From positions 186,001 to 250,000 of the forward strand of contig CAVOZH010000008.1 of assembly GCA_963700955.1 (NCBI GenBank): DNA of 64,000 nt, written 5' to 3'. The translations under genes were made by a program, and so were the position numbers. Positions 1 to 8,740 of the stretch are shown one piece after another. The stretch comes from Nocardioides_C sp963700955. GTDB lineage: Bacteria; Actinomycetota; Actinomycetes; Propionibacteriales; Nocardioidaceae. Each line of letters starts with the position of its first letter. The stretch's first letter is position 1. The notes beneath the pieces are model-generated. The model did no database searches. It was not told where the DNA came from and saw nothing but the letters and a program-made list of their open reading frames with translations.

Positions 1-231
1 AAATTCCCTTGTGGCTTCTTCCTCCGCATGCGTGCGCTAAACCTATGGTCTGGACCGCAGCTGCCTTACCGCTCTGGATGACTCGTCCTTGCCCTGTGGC
101 CCGCACCATGGCGAGTGCCCTTCGGTGCGGCCCGGGGCTTACTCACGAACAGGTGGCGTCATGCCGGCATCCCGGAGAGGGCGCGAACGCTTCGGAAATC
201 AAGCCGCAGTCGAAGCGGACGTCAGGCGCTG
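1..231. other. Left-edge noncoding stretch
   Basis: I see no convincing gene here. Open frames cross it in several registers, but none has a ribosome binding site, a recognisable motif or consistent codon bias. It lies downstream of the minus-strand SRPBCC gene. Confidence 0.4.
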
Positions 232-657
232 TCACGACTCACAGCGCGCCTTCAAACCGCGAACCTCGGTCTGCAGATAGCGGTCGGTCAAGCGCTTGGT
301 CAGAAGACCCAACAACGGGCCCAGCAGCCCGGCCTGCTCCAGCGATGCCGTCACCTCGACGTCGTCCCCCTCTCCACTCGTCGGGATGACCTCGTGCTTC
401 CCGGTGGTGACGATGCCGGGGCCACGCGCGATCCAGGTGAAGGACCGGCCGGGCACGACCTCGGTCACCTCCCACACTGCCGCTGGCAGGCGGGGCTGCC
501 TGACGCGTGCACGGGAGCCCACGCGCAGCGGCCCCTGGTCGAGCCGTTCGACGCTCGTCACGCTGTTCGTCCAGTCAGGCCAGTGCTCGACGTCGGAGTA
601 GACGTCGAAGACGCGATCCGCGGGAGCGGCAACATGGATGGTGGCCGAGAAGCGCAT
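232..657 (-). CDS. SRPBCC (START/polyketide-cyclase-like) family protein
   Basis: A 141-aa protein with the SRPBCC helix-grip pattern. It begins with a beta strand and the typical AAPADRVFDVYSDVEHWPDW segment (residues ~9-28), followed by alternating strands and a long C-terminal helix. Members of this family bind hydrophobic ligands in a deep cavity; the ligand here is unknown. There is no signal peptide, so it is probably cytoplasmic. The ATG is preceded by TACTGT six nt upstream and no Shine-Dalgarno sequence, which suggests a leaderless transcript of its own. It lies 37 bp downstream of the sensor kinase on the same strand. A role as a polyketide cyclase or lipid carrier cannot be distinguished. 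Confidence 0.8.
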   Translation of the reverse strand: MRFSATIHVAAPADRVFDVYSDVEHWPDWTNSVTSVERLDQGPLRVGSRARVRQPRLPAAVWEVTEVVPGRSFTWIARGPGIVTTGKHEVIPTSGEGDDVEVTASLEQAGLLGPLLGLLTKRLTDRYLQTEVRGLKARCES

Positions 658-694
658 GCGATGACAGTACGGACGATCTTCGCTGCTGGTGCGG

Positions 695-3055
695 TTATCG
701 GGGAGAGGAAGGGCCGAACGGCGGTCGCTGTTGCGGTGCCTCTGAGGAACTGGACGGGGGAGGTCCGGGTAGCCATACCGTCACCCCGGTCCCGCCCCCT
801 TCGCGGTTGCGGATGGTGCATCGACCGCCGGCTACTGTTGCGCGATCTTGCATGCTCAACACCCCGCGGTGTCCGGGGGAAGGCCCGACCGGTTCAGGAC
901 CGAGCCCGACGCCGTCGTCGTCGATGGAAACGACGAGACCGCCTTCCCGGCCCGCGATCGTGATGGTGATGGTTCGGGCCGCGGCGTGCTTGTGGGCGTT
1001 GATCATCGCCTCCTTTGCGATCCGGTAGGCGATGGCCCTGGCAGCGTCTGGGACGTCGGGTTCCTGGCCCCCGTCGACGGTCCATCGGATCTCCGTGCTC
1101 TCGAAGATCTCGTCGGCGGCTCGGGACAACGCCCCGGTGAGTCCCCTTTCCAGGTCCGGAGGCTCCAGGTCGAACAGGAGCGCTCGGAGTCGGTCGGTCG
1201 CCCCCGACACGCTGACCTGGAGCGCGTCCAGTCCGTCGAGGAGCTCCGGCGCCCGCTCGCGGACCTGGCGTCTGAGCAGTCCGAGACGCAGGTCCACCGC
1301 GGCGCAGGCCTGTACCGGGTCGTCGTGGACGTCCGCGGCGATCCGGGCCCGTTCGGCCTCCTGGGCGTCGACCAGTCGGGTGAGCAGTGCCTGACGCTGC
1401 TCTGCAAGTTCGCGCAAGGCCGTTTCTGCAGCCAGGCGCTCGGTTATGTCGCGTTGCACGGTCGCAATCGCGAACGGTTCATAGGTCTCGGCATCGCTCA
1501 CGAGGAAGGTGGAGGTTGCGACCGGGATCGAGGGGTCGCCCCGGTGGCTGCACAGTGTCGACTCACCCTCCCAACGACCGTGCGCGAAGACTGCTGGCAT
1601 GACCTGCTCGTCGAAGTTCACCAGTCCTTGAGGAGTCGCGTAGTCGGCGATCGTGGTGGTCGTGACATCGACGTCGGAACCCATGCCGATCAGCTCACGG
1701 CCACCGGGGTTCACGTATTGCACCCTGCCCTCTATGTCGGCGATCGAGATGAAGTCGGGGGAGGCATCCGTGAGGGCCTTGAACTGCATCAGATCGGAGT
1801 TGGCCTCCCGCAATGCCGCCTCCGTTGCGCGGAGCTCGGTGACGTCCTGCCCGATCCAGGCGGTTCCGAGCGGGGCCCCGGTGTCGGGGTGGGAGAGGCG
1901 GAAGACAGCGACGTTCGCTATCACGGAAGAGCCTGGGGTGAAGATGGTGACGTCTCCCGACCAGCGGCCGGCCGCCTCCAAGTCGTTGCGCATGGCGTCC
2001 TGAACGGATTCGTCGACACGGGCGTCCTTGGCCGTTTCCCAGACGCGCCCGGTCAGCTGAAGACCGGAAGCGTGCACGCGGGGATTGACGTAAATCAAGC
2101 GGTCCTCGCTGTCGGAGATCGCGATGAGGTTGTCCGAGGCGTCGGCCAGCGCCTGGAACTTCACCAGCTCCTCGCGTGCTTCCCGATGGGCTTTGAGAAG
2201 CATCGCGTTGTCCAGAGCTAGTGCGCACCGCTCCGCGATCTCCCGCAACAGGTCGACCTCCTCCTCGGTGAACTCTCCCCGCTCAGCCCCCCGGGCTATG
2301 TCGATCACGCCGAGCAGCATGCCGCGTGACCGAAGAGGCACTCGGAAACCGGAGGCCGCACCGCACCGCTTCGCCATCGAACAGAAACCCGGCTCGCCCT
2401 CGGTGTCGAGGTCAAAGAGTCGCGGACCACTCATGGCCTCCTCGGACATGTCGAGGTTGGCCGACCGGGCTTCAGAGCGCGGCACCCGAGCGTGGGTCAG
2501 CTCCCCGGAGCCGACACCCGAGAGCCAGGCTGCCCTCGGGGCCATGCTCTGCTCGCCGACGTCGCGGACCCAGACAAGCCCGACTTCGGCCACCCCATCT
2601 GTGACCGAGCGGACCGTTGTGTGCAGCAGCGCCTCCGGATCGAGGAGCTCTCGGCTGAGAGCTGCGGAGACGTCGGCCAGCAGGCTGGCTCGTTCCCTGG
2701 CCGCTCGCAGCTGGCCCTCGATGCGGCGCTGCTCGGTGATATCGGTGGTGACACCAAGGGCACCGGTGACGGCGCCATCCACGTCGCGAACGGGTTCGAA
2801 GTAGGTGGACAACAGGCGGCCCTGGAACTCCCGCTCGAGGCTGAAGCTCTCACCGGTCAGCACCCTCTTGAGGGCGGCGACGTTGATCGCGTCGTCGCGA
2901 TAGAGCTCGAACAGGTTTGTTCCGACGAGCTGCCCTGGGCGCAGACCGAGGTAGGTAAGGGCCGGGCCGGTCGAGTGAGTGCAGTATCCGCTGGGGTCGA
3001 GGCCGAAAACCGCGTGCGGTCCGACTGCCAGCCCTCCGTTACCACCCTGCAGCAT
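695..3055 (-). CDS. PAS/GAF multi-sensor histidine kinase, HisKA_3 type
   Basis: A 786-aa cytoplasmic sensor kinase with no transmembrane segment. Domain order is PAS (~10-110, ending in the DITEQRR signature), GAF (~125-290), two more PAS domains (~310-420 and ~430-555, ending DITERLAAE), a HisKA_3 dimerisation domain with phospho-acceptor motif IAADVHDDPVQ, and an HATPase_c domain containing DDGVGL near the C terminus. This is the NarL-family histidine kinase architecture, which normally phosphorylates a LuxR-type response regulator; none is adjacent, so it is an orphan. I chose ATG 3055 because GGAGGAG lies 7 nt upstream; an in-frame start at 3094 has no such site. The last ~20 residues are a Pro/Ser-rich tail. 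Confidence 0.9.
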   Translation of the reverse strand: MLQGGNGGLAVGPHAVFGLDPSGYCTHSTGPALTYLGLRPGQLVGTNLFELYRDDAINVAALKRVLTGESFSLEREFQGRLLSTYFEPVRDVDGAVTGALGVTTDITEQRRIEGQLRAARERASLLADVSAALSRELLDPEALLHTTVRSVTDGVAEVGLVWVRDVGEQSMAPRAAWLSGVGSGELTHARVPRSEARSANLDMSEEAMSGPRLFDLDTEGEPGFCSMAKRCGAASGFRVPLRSRGMLLGVIDIARGAERGEFTEEEVDLLREIAERCALALDNAMLLKAHREAREELVKFQALADASDNLIAISDSEDRLIYVNPRVHASGLQLTGRVWETAKDARVDESVQDAMRNDLEAAGRWSGDVTIFTPGSSVIANVAVFRLSHPDTGAPLGTAWIGQDVTELRATEAALREANSDLMQFKALTDASPDFISIADIEGRVQYVNPGGRELIGMGSDVDVTTTTIADYATPQGLVNFDEQVMPAVFAHGRWEGESTLCSHRGDPSIPVATSTFLVSDAETYEPFAIATVQRDITERLAAETALRELAEQRQALLTRLVDAQEAERARIAADVHDDPVQACAAVDLRLGLLRRQVRERAPELLDGLDALQVSVSGATDRLRALLFDLEPPDLERGLTGALSRAADEIFESTEIRWTVDGGQEPDVPDAARAIAYRIAKEAMINAHKHAAARTITITIAGREGGLVVSIDDDGVGLGPEPVGPSPGHRGVLSMQDRATVAGGRCTIRNREGGGTGVTVWLPGPPPSSSSEAPQQRPPFGPSSPR

Positions 3056-3308
3056 CACGGATCTCCTCCGTTCGCTCGCGCTGAAGTCGCGCAAGCTTTG
3101 TGAGCCTCAGGCAATCGTAGGTTTCGGGGAACCGTATGCGGGCGCGGAGCGGGATCGCGCAGGACGAGCCAACGTCGTCACGAAGACACGGCTGGCACGC
3201 CACCGATGCGATGCCGAGCGTCAACCCGTCAGCCAGGTCAGCTGAGGTGCGGGCACGTGTACGGGCATGCGTGTTGTGCCCAGCAGCGCTGGGACGTAGC
3301 GTCGAATC

Positions 3309-3728
3309 ATGGTCGACGACACGGTCGGAGGCCTCCTTCGATTCCTCGGCTGCGCGGCGTTCGCATCGCTGCTGGTTGGCGGCGTGCTCTACGCACGCGA
3401 GATCGCTGCCCGAACCGTTCGGGTCGCTCGCCGCCTGCATCTCGTGCCGCTACCCGTGCCGACCCCGGTGGGGCGGCCGATCGAGCGGATTGTGCGGGAC
3501 CTGCGCCGCCTGCAACCCGAGGCCCGGCGACCCCGCCAGGGAACGACCAGCGTGAAGTACCGGGGCGTGGTGGCGGCCTACGACGATCTCTTGCTCGATG
3601 CCTGTCGTGCGGTGGAGGTGCCGACTTCCCTGAGCTCGCTGCCTGAGGGAAGCGAGCGCGAGTTGGAACGCCTGCGGATCGAGTTCGAGCTCGAAAGGGC
3701 CGGCGTACCTGTCCGGAACGCCTCGTGA
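3309..3728 (+). CDS. Hypothetical single-pass membrane protein
   Basis: A 139-aa protein I do not recognise. Residues ~9-30 form one hydrophobic segment (LLRFLGCAAFASLLVGGVLY). A basic stretch follows, then a soluble region rich in Arg and Glu. The C terminus (~105-135) looks helical with regular Glu/Arg spacing and may form a coiled coil. The start is supported by TAGCGT ending six nt before the ATG, a leaderless arrangement. It is divergent from the sensor kinase across ~250 bp. The segment around YRGVVAAYDDLLLDACRAVEVP looks conserved in character, but I cannot assign a family. Confidence 0.65.
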   Translation: MVDDTVGGLLRFLGCAAFASLLVGGVLYAREIAARTVRVARRLHLVPLPVPTPVGRPIERIVRDLRRLQPEARRPRQGTTSVKYRGVVAAYDDLLLDACRAVEVPTSLSSLPEGSERELERLRIEFELERAGVPVRNAS

Positions 3729-3869
3729 CCGAGGGCCGTCGAGGCGCCGAAAACGCGCCACGTCGGCATGGCGTCCGCGACGTTTGAGCCATTCGCCACT
3801 TGGGCAACCTCCACCGAAGTACAGCCGCGCCCCCTGGACCACGGGACGTTCGGGTAAGGAGGTCCGGGT

Positions 3870-4022
3870 ATGGCTGCTGCATCCGGAGACGACCGCCGTC
3901 CTTCAGGGGAGAAGGACCTGGTCGAGCGCTTGATCAACGCCGCATACGAGGCGGAACGCCGACTCACTCAGCAGGAAGTTGACGCGGCCTTGGGGCTAGG
4001 GCCTCGAGCCGACCCGGCGTGA
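3870..4022 (+). CDS. Small 50-aa protein, paralogue of the convergent 52-aa protein
   Basis: A 50-codon gene with a strong Shine-Dalgarno sequence (AAGGAGG at 3857-3863, 6 nt before ATG). The product is hydrophilic and mostly helical. Its core ERLINAAYEAERRLTQQEVD aligns without gaps to the core of the convergent gene at 4051-4209: over 26 residues I count 11 identities (an R-L-I-x-A-A block and an R-L-x-Q-x-E-x-D block). No function is known to me. The shared (S/T)Q-x-E-(I/V)-D pattern resembles a short helix-turn-helix or docking segment, but that is speculation. Confidence 0.6.
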   Translation: MAAASGDDRRPSGEKDLVERLINAAYEAERRLTQQEVDAALGLGPRADPA

Positions 4023-4050
4023 TGACCTCCCGGCGAGCGCGTCGAGGTCG

Positions 4051-4209
4051 TTACCGGCGTTCAGCGGGTACGTCCAGAAGCTCGTCAATCTCGCGCTGGC
4101 TCAGCCGCGAGCCCGACTTGTTGGCGGCGATGATCAGGCGCGCCGTCAGTTCCACTTCTTCGTAGAGGTCGCCGTCGTGCAGCGATACATCGAGGGAGTC
4201 GGCCATCAT
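4051..4209 (-). CDS. Small 52-aa protein, paralogue of the convergent 50-aa protein
   Basis: A 52-residue acidic, helical protein ending with the RLSQREIDELLDV motif. It faces the gene at 3870-4022 tail to tail across 28 bp and shares its core motif, so the two look like an inverted duplication. The exact start is uncertain: ATGs at 4215, 4209 and 4206 are all in frame. I prefer 4209 because TAGCGT lies seven nt upstream (leaderless pattern) and there is no Shine-Dalgarno sequence. The function is unknown. Confidence 0.55.
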   Translation of the reverse strand: MMADSLDVSLHDGDLYEEVELTARLIIAANKSGSRLSQREIDELLDVPAERR

Positions 4210-4622
4210 GCGCATAACGCTACGTATCGGCGTACATCCGAAGTTCCGACTTTGCCGAACCGTGATGACCGTGATGCTGGAGCTCGGTGTGGTCCCGACC
4301 AGACCGCCCTGCGGCTCCGCGCCCCGCTCGGCGCAGATCGCAGCCCTTGGCAGATCGATCCGCAGGGTGACGGACGGCGCGTCCGAACGACACGCGTGTA
4401 ACAAGTTCGCGGTCTCAAACGGTTCTTCTCTCGGGAGGGAAACCTCGCCGCCTCGACCCTGTGGCCGCTTTCCCCCGAGCGGCTCAGGGTCGGGTGGCGG
4501 GGCCTCCGTTGGGATGCGGAGCCGGCAGCCCAAGTCTGTCCCCGCGCGAGCGTCCCGCACGCCCACGCTCGACCGCTCAAACGAGCGGATGTCGTTCCCC
4601 GTACGGTGGCGAGCCCGCGGTC
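4210..4622. other. Intergenic region with one hairpin
   Basis: About 410 bp between two minus-strand small genes. The hairpin at 4454-4492 is the only clear structure. The open frames crossing it show no ribosome binding site and no protein motif that I recognise. Confidence 0.4.
4454..4492 (-). terminator. Probable terminator downstream of the 86-aa gene
   Basis: CGACCCTG (4454-4461) pairs with CAGGGTCG (4485-4492), and inside it GCCGCT (4464-4469) pairs with AGCGGC (4478-4483), giving a 14-bp interrupted stem. It lies ~130 bp past the stop of the minus-strand gene at 4623-4883. There is no clear U tract, as is common in actinobacteria. Confidence 0.45.
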
Positions 4623-4883
4623 TCAGGGACGGTAGGGGGAGCGACCGTCTCCGTTTGGCTGCAGACGAGCCATCTCCAGAGCGAGGGAGAACACATTGAC
4701 CAGCGCGGGTATGTCCTCTGAGAGGTAGTACACGATCTCGCTGAGCGCTGCGCGGTCCCCCTGGGCACTTGCCCCGGCGGCAACTTCGGCCAGTTGGGAC
4801 TCCATCTGGGCCCGGACGCGGGCTGCATGTTCTGTGCTTGCCTGCTCCCCGAGGCGGTTTCGTGGCTCTTCCGGGAATGCCAT
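4623..4883 (-). CDS. Hypothetical 86-aa helical protein
   Basis: A hydrophilic, predicted helical protein. The N-terminal half is Arg/Glu/Gln/Ala-rich (EHAARVRAQMESQLAEVAAG). The middle contains ALSEIVYYLSEDIPALVNVF, an amphipathic segment. I do not recognise the family. The start is chosen at ATG 4883 because AGAGGAG at 4895-4901 is then ~10 nt upstream; an ATG nine nt further upstream (4892) would abut that site. It is transcribed away from the sulfatase gene, with ~280 bp of noncoding DNA between them. Confidence 0.55.
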   Translation of the reverse strand: MAFPEEPRNRLGEQASTEHAARVRAQMESQLAEVAAGASAQGDRAALSEIVYYLSEDIPALVNVFSLALEMARLQPNGDGRSPYRP

Positions 4884-5160
4884 GGCTCCCATGCTCCTCT
4901 CTGTCGACCTCGATGGATAGACCACGCCGTGTCCGACCAAGTACGTTCTGCATCCCTGGGTAGGAGAAGGTTGGTTTGCGTCGAGCTTGCTCGATCGCTT
5001 GCGACGCGTAGCGTCCTGATGGCTCGGGCGGGCCCCGGGGGCCCGGAGTTCGGTGTGCGACTCCTCACGAGTATCTGGTTTCACCCCGCACGGATGATGC
5101 GATGAGCGCCTCGGCAGCGATGTACTCCTCAGAAGGTCTTCGTGAGGAGAGGTGCTTTCC

Positions 5161-7512
5161 ATGGCGCTGAACGAGTACAACGAGGGATCGGCATTTTCCG
5201 GCGTTGTCGGCAGGACAGCGGACGATTCGTCGCCGGCATGGCCAAGGCCGACGCGGGCCGTGCCTGGTGCCCCCAACGTGGTGATGGTGGTCCTCGATGA
5301 CACCGGGTTCGGGCAGCTGGGCTGCTACGGCAGTCCGATCGAGACGCCGAACTTCGACGCACTGGCCGCGGGCGGGCTGCGCTACAACAACATGCACACC
5401 ACGGCGCTGTGCTCACCGAGCCGTTCGTGCATCCTCACCGGTCGCAACCACCACAGCAACGGCATGGCCTGCGTCACCGAGTTCGCCACCGGCTACCCCG
5501 GCTACAACGGGGTCATCCCGTTCGAGAACGGCTTCCTCTCGGAGATGCTGCTGGGGCACGGCTACAACACGTTCATGGTCGGCAAGTGGCACCTGACGCC
5601 CAGCAACCAGGAGACAGCCGCTGGACCGTACGACCGTTGGCCCTTGGCCCGGGGCTTCGAGCGCTTCTACGGCTTCCTCGGCGGCGACACCAGCCAGTGG
5701 TACCCGGAGCTGGTCTACGACAACCATCAGGTCGAGCCGCCCGCGCGGCCTGAGGACGGCTACCACCTGACCGAGGACCTCGTGGACAAGTCGATCGAGT
5801 TCATCGCCGACGCCAAGCAGGTCGACCCCGACAAGCCTTTCTACCTCCACCTCTGCTTCGGGGCCACGCACGCGCCCCACCATGTCCCGAAGGAGTGGGC
5901 GGACAAGTACGCCGGGATGTTCGACGGCGGCTGGGACGCCTACCGCGAGCGAGTCTTCGCCCGGCAGAAGGAGCTGGGGATCGTCCCCACCGACGCCGAG
6001 CTGTCCCGGCACGACCCGGACGTTCCGGACTGGGACGCGCAGCCCGAGCAGGCGCGCAGGCTCTTCAGACGCATGATGGAGGTCTTCGCCGGTTTCCTCA
6101 GCCACACCGACCACCACCTCGGACGGCTGCTCGACTTCCTCCGTGAGACGGGGGAGCTCGAGAACACGCTCGTCATGGTGATCTCGGACAACGGCGCCAG
6201 CGCCGAGGGCGGTCCCACGGGGACCACGAACGAGGCACAGTTCTTCAACAACGCCCCCGAGCCCCTGGAGGACAGCCTCAAGGTCATCGACGAGATCGGC
6301 GGCCCCAAGCACTTCAACCACTACCCGTGGGGCTGGACGTGGGCCGGCAATGCGCCGTTCCGTCGCTGGAAGCGAGAGACCTACCGAGGCGGTGCCTCCG
6401 ACCCGTTCATCGTCTCGTGGCCGCAGGGCATCAGGAGCAAGGGGCAGATCCGCACGCAGTATGCGCACATCATCGACATGGTCCCCACCGTGCTCGACCT
6501 GCTCGGCATCGAGCCGCCAGGGACGATCCGGGGCGTCACCCAGTCACCTCTCCAGGGGGTGAGCTTCGCGCACACCTTCGAGGACGGCGAGGCCCCGTCC
6601 AGGCACCACACGCAGTACTTCGAGATGTTCGGCCATCGCGCCATCTACCACGACGGATGGCGGGCGGTCTGCCCGTGGCCAGGTCCCTCGTTCACCGAGG
6701 CCGGAGCCGGGTTCGGGCAGCCCATCTCGGCGGACAAGCTCACCGAGCTCGACGCCACGGGGTGGGAGCTCTACCACGTGGCAGAGGACTTCGCGGAGAA
6801 CCACGATGTCGCGCAGGAGAACCGTCCGAAGCTGATCGAGCTCATCGGGATGTGGTACGCCGAGGCCGGAAAGTACGACGTCCTGCCCGTCGACGGGAGC
6901 GGGGTGGACCGGGTCCTCACCGAGAAGCCCGCGGCGGCCGTGCCTCGCGACAGGTACGTCTTCAGGCCGCACACGCAGTCTGTTCCGTACAACGCCGCCC
7001 CGCGTCTGCTCAACCGTCCGCACAGCATCACCGCCGACCTCGAGCTGCCCGAGCATGGCGCCGAGGGCGTCCTGTTGAGCCAGGGCACCGCGGCCGGCGG
7101 CTATTCGCTGTTCATCCAGGACGGCCGGCTCCACTACGTCCACAACTACGTCGGCCGGGGTCTCTACAAGGTCTCCACGCCCGAGCCGCTCGCGCCGGGT
7201 GCGCACCAGCTCCGCTTCGAGTTCGAGCCGACGGGTCAGCCGGACATGGCCCACGGACGAGGAGTCCCAGGGCGCCTGCAGCTCTACGTGGACGGGGAGC
7301 TCGCCGCCGACGCGGAGGCGCCGATGACGACGCCGTTCATGATCAACCCTGGCGCACTCACCTGTGGGGCGAACCCCGGGTCGCCGGTGACGCCCGACTA
7401 TCGGTCACCGTTCCGGTTCACCGGCACGCTGCGCACCGTGACGGTCGACGTGTCCGGTGAGCTCATCACCGACAGCGAGAGCGAGGTGCGCGTGGCCATG
7501 GCCCGTCAGTAG
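5161..7512 (+). CDS. Arylsulfatase (Cys-type, S1 family)
   Basis: A 783-aa sulfatase that hydrolyses sulfate esters. The N-terminal alkaline-phosphatase-like fold has the metal-binding LDDTGFG motif (~residue 40) and the sulfatase signature C84-S-P-S-R, whose Cys must be oxidised to formylglycine. A second metal site, VISDNGASAEGG, lies near residue 345. The C-terminal ~200 residues are beta-rich and resemble the LamG-like extension of large arylsulfatases. There is no signal peptide, so it is probably cytoplasmic. ATG 5161 is preceded by GAGGAGAGG ~8 nt upstream; GTG 5152 would sit inside that site. A radical SAM maturase-like gene 1.2 kb downstream is the likely activating enzyme. The substrate cannot be read from the sequence. 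Confidence 0.92.
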   Translation: MALNEYNEGSAFSGVVGRTADDSSPAWPRPTRAVPGAPNVVMVVLDDTGFGQLGCYGSPIETPNFDALAAGGLRYNNMHTTALCSPSRSCILTGRNHHSNGMACVTEFATGYPGYNGVIPFENGFLSEMLLGHGYNTFMVGKWHLTPSNQETAAGPYDRWPLARGFERFYGFLGGDTSQWYPELVYDNHQVEPPARPEDGYHLTEDLVDKSIEFIADAKQVDPDKPFYLHLCFGATHAPHHVPKEWADKYAGMFDGGWDAYRERVFARQKELGIVPTDAELSRHDPDVPDWDAQPEQARRLFRRMMEVFAGFLSHTDHHLGRLLDFLRETGELENTLVMVISDNGASAEGGPTGTTNEAQFFNNAPEPLEDSLKVIDEIGGPKHFNHYPWGWTWAGNAPFRRWKRETYRGGASDPFIVSWPQGIRSKGQIRTQYAHIIDMVPTVLDLLGIEPPGTIRGVTQSPLQGVSFAHTFEDGEAPSRHHTQYFEMFGHRAIYHDGWRAVCPWPGPSFTEAGAGFGQPISADKLTELDATGWELYHVAEDFAENHDVAQENRPKLIELIGMWYAEAGKYDVLPVDGSGVDRVLTEKPAAAVPRDRYVFRPHTQSVPYNAAPRLLNRPHSITADLELPEHGAEGVLLSQGTAAGGYSLFIQDGRLHYVHNYVGRGLYKVSTPEPLAPGAHQLRFEFEPTGQPDMAHGRGVPGRLQLYVDGELAADAEAPMTTPFMINPGALTCGANPGSPVTPDYRSPFRFTGTLRTVTVDVSGELITDSESEVRVAMARQ

Positions 7513-8094
7513 GGCTGAGTACGTCCATCCCTGATGGGTGCACCTCGCTTCAGGCACTACCTGGGGTCGAGACCCGGGACGCCGGCCAGGTTCTCGCACA
7601 GCGTCGGCAGTCTCAGCTCGGTCCAGCGGAGGCACCCGAGGAACTCGACGATCGGCGCCACCCGTGCGTCGTCACGACCGACCGGCGCGAGCACCTCCCA
7701 CCGGCCGACAGCAGCACCCGGCACTGAGGCCAGCGCTTTCTCGAGGAGGTGCCGGTCGCGCGCGGCGAGCGCGAGACGGGCGAGCAGCTCAGGTGTGAAA
7801 CGGCGCCATGGGTAGGGCGACAGCCCCGCGCACATCGCTGCCACCGTCGACTCGCCATCTGGTGTTCTCGCTGTCACCCGCTGTCTTCCCGCGCTCCTCC
7901 CACCGGTCTCAACCCGGTTACCCGCCACACACCCCGGTGAAACCGGCATCGCAGGGCCAGCGTGCCTCGAAGCCGTCCAGAGCCGAGGCACGTCATCCTC
8001 GGCGGGTGAAGCGCCAGGCAGCTCGGTACGTCGACCATGGACGTGTCCCGAGGACCACTCGGGCCTGACGTCGCAAGAGGCCGGAGGTGGTGGC
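7513..8094. other. Intergenic region between the sulfatase and the DUF6325-like gene
   Basis: A 580-bp gap that holds one possible minus-strand gene (7557-7844). The remainder (7845-8094) shows no convincing coding sequence. It ends with the Shine-Dalgarno sequence GGAGGTGG that serves the gene at 8095. Confidence 0.4.
7557..7844 (-). CDS. Possible small hypothetical protein
   Basis: An open frame of 95 codons if started at GTG 7844, or 92 from ATG 7835. The product has a plausible protein composition: a helical N-terminal part (FTPELLARLALAARDRHLLE) followed by mixed segments. The ribosome binding site is weak (GGCGAG 6 nt before the GTG), and I recognise no family. It runs opposite to the flanking sulfatase and DUF6325-like genes, so it is not part of that operon. 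It could be noise. Confidence 0.35.
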   Translation of the reverse strand: MAAMCAGLSPYPWRRFTPELLARLALAARDRHLLEKALASVPGAAVGRWEVLAPVGRDDARVAPIVEFLGCLRWTELRLPTLCENLAGVPGLDPR

Positions 8095-8571
8095 ATGACC
8101 GACCAGGTGACCGAGCAGCACGGCGAGACCGTCGACGAGCTGGGTCCTGTCGACTGGATCGTCGTCGAGTTCCCCGGGAGCAGGTTCAAGGGTGAGATCG
8201 CACCGGCCCTCGACGACCTCGTGATGCGCGGGATCATCAGGGTGCTCGACCTCCTTCTCATCCGTAAGGACGAGGAGGGGTCGCTCGAGGTCTTCGAGCT
8301 GAGCGACCTCGACGAGAGCGAGATCGGCACCCTGCGGCTCTATGAGTCAGCGCTGGCGAACCTGCTGAGCGAGGAGGACGTCGAGGCGGTCGCGGCTGCC
8401 ATCGAGCCCGGCAGCACCGCGGCCCTGCTGGTCTGGGAGAACTCCTGGGCCGCTCCTTTCGCATCCGCAGTGCGTCATGCCGGCGGACAGCTGGCCGCGA
8501 GCGGCCGGATCCCGGTGCAGGCGCTCCTGGCAGCGATCGAGGCGGAAGAGAACGAGGAAGAAGGAGACTGA
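8095..8571 (+). CDS. DUF6325-like (SHOCT-partner) acidic protein
   Basis: A 158-aa acidic protein. The sequence VDWIVVEFPGSRFKGEIAPA near residue 18 and the segment LVMRGIIRVLDLLLIRKDEEG match the DUF6325/DUF1269-like actinobacterial family, whose biochemical role is unknown. The C terminus is a Glu-rich helix. A strong Shine-Dalgarno sequence (GGAGGTGG) precedes the ATG. Its stop is one base before the next ATG, and the following gene overlaps the radical SAM gene, so the three are co-transcribed. The association with a sulfatase-maturase-like enzyme suggests, but does not prove, a shared function. Confidence 0.75.
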   Translation: MTDQVTEQHGETVDELGPVDWIVVEFPGSRFKGEIAPALDDLVMRGIIRVLDLLLIRKDEEGSLEVFELSDLDESEIGTLRLYESALANLLSEEDVEAVAAAIEPGSTAALLVWENSWAAPFASAVRHAGGQLAASGRIPVQALLAAIEAEENEEEGD

Positions 8572-8572
8572 C

Positions 8573-8740
8573 ATGCCGTTGGCAGCACGCAGGGCCCGTC
8601 GCGGAGGCGTGGTCGGCCCCGCACCTGTAGCCAGGACCGCTACCACCGTCGCCACCGCAGCAGTGGTCGCGCACGGCGTCGGTCGTCGTACCGACCGCAG
8701 AGACGACCGGCGCGACGACCGCAGGGACAGGCGGCGCTGA
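8573..8740 (+). CDS. Tiny Arg/Asp-rich protein
   Basis: A 55-aa very basic protein. Residues ~1-35 are Ala/Val/Thr/Gly-rich with a weakly hydrophobic stretch (TATTVATAAVVAHGVG), and residues ~38-55 are a repeat of Arg/Asp quartets (RRDDRRDDRRDRR type). It begins one base after the DUF6325-like stop, preceded by GAAGGAG, and its TGA overlaps the ATG of the radical SAM gene, so it is translationally coupled on both sides. There is no known function. The position immediately before a radical SAM/SPASM enzyme is where a modified-peptide precursor could lie, but it has no Cys, Ser or core-like repeat to support that. Confidence 0.7.
   Translation: MPLAARRARRGGVVGPAPVARTATTVATAAVVAHGVGRRTDRRDDRRDDRRDRRR

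Noticed and set aside
4051..4953. A 300-codon minus-strand frame
   Set aside because: Only the last 52 codons look like protein. The upstream part overlaps a better-supported gene (4623-4883) in another frame and lacks any motif.
8573..8740. RiPP precursor peptide for the radical SAM enzyme
   Set aside because: The position fits, but the enzyme has sulfatase-maturase features and the peptide has no leader/core pattern or Cys/Ser/Thr-rich core. Kept as an open question in the findings rather than a call.
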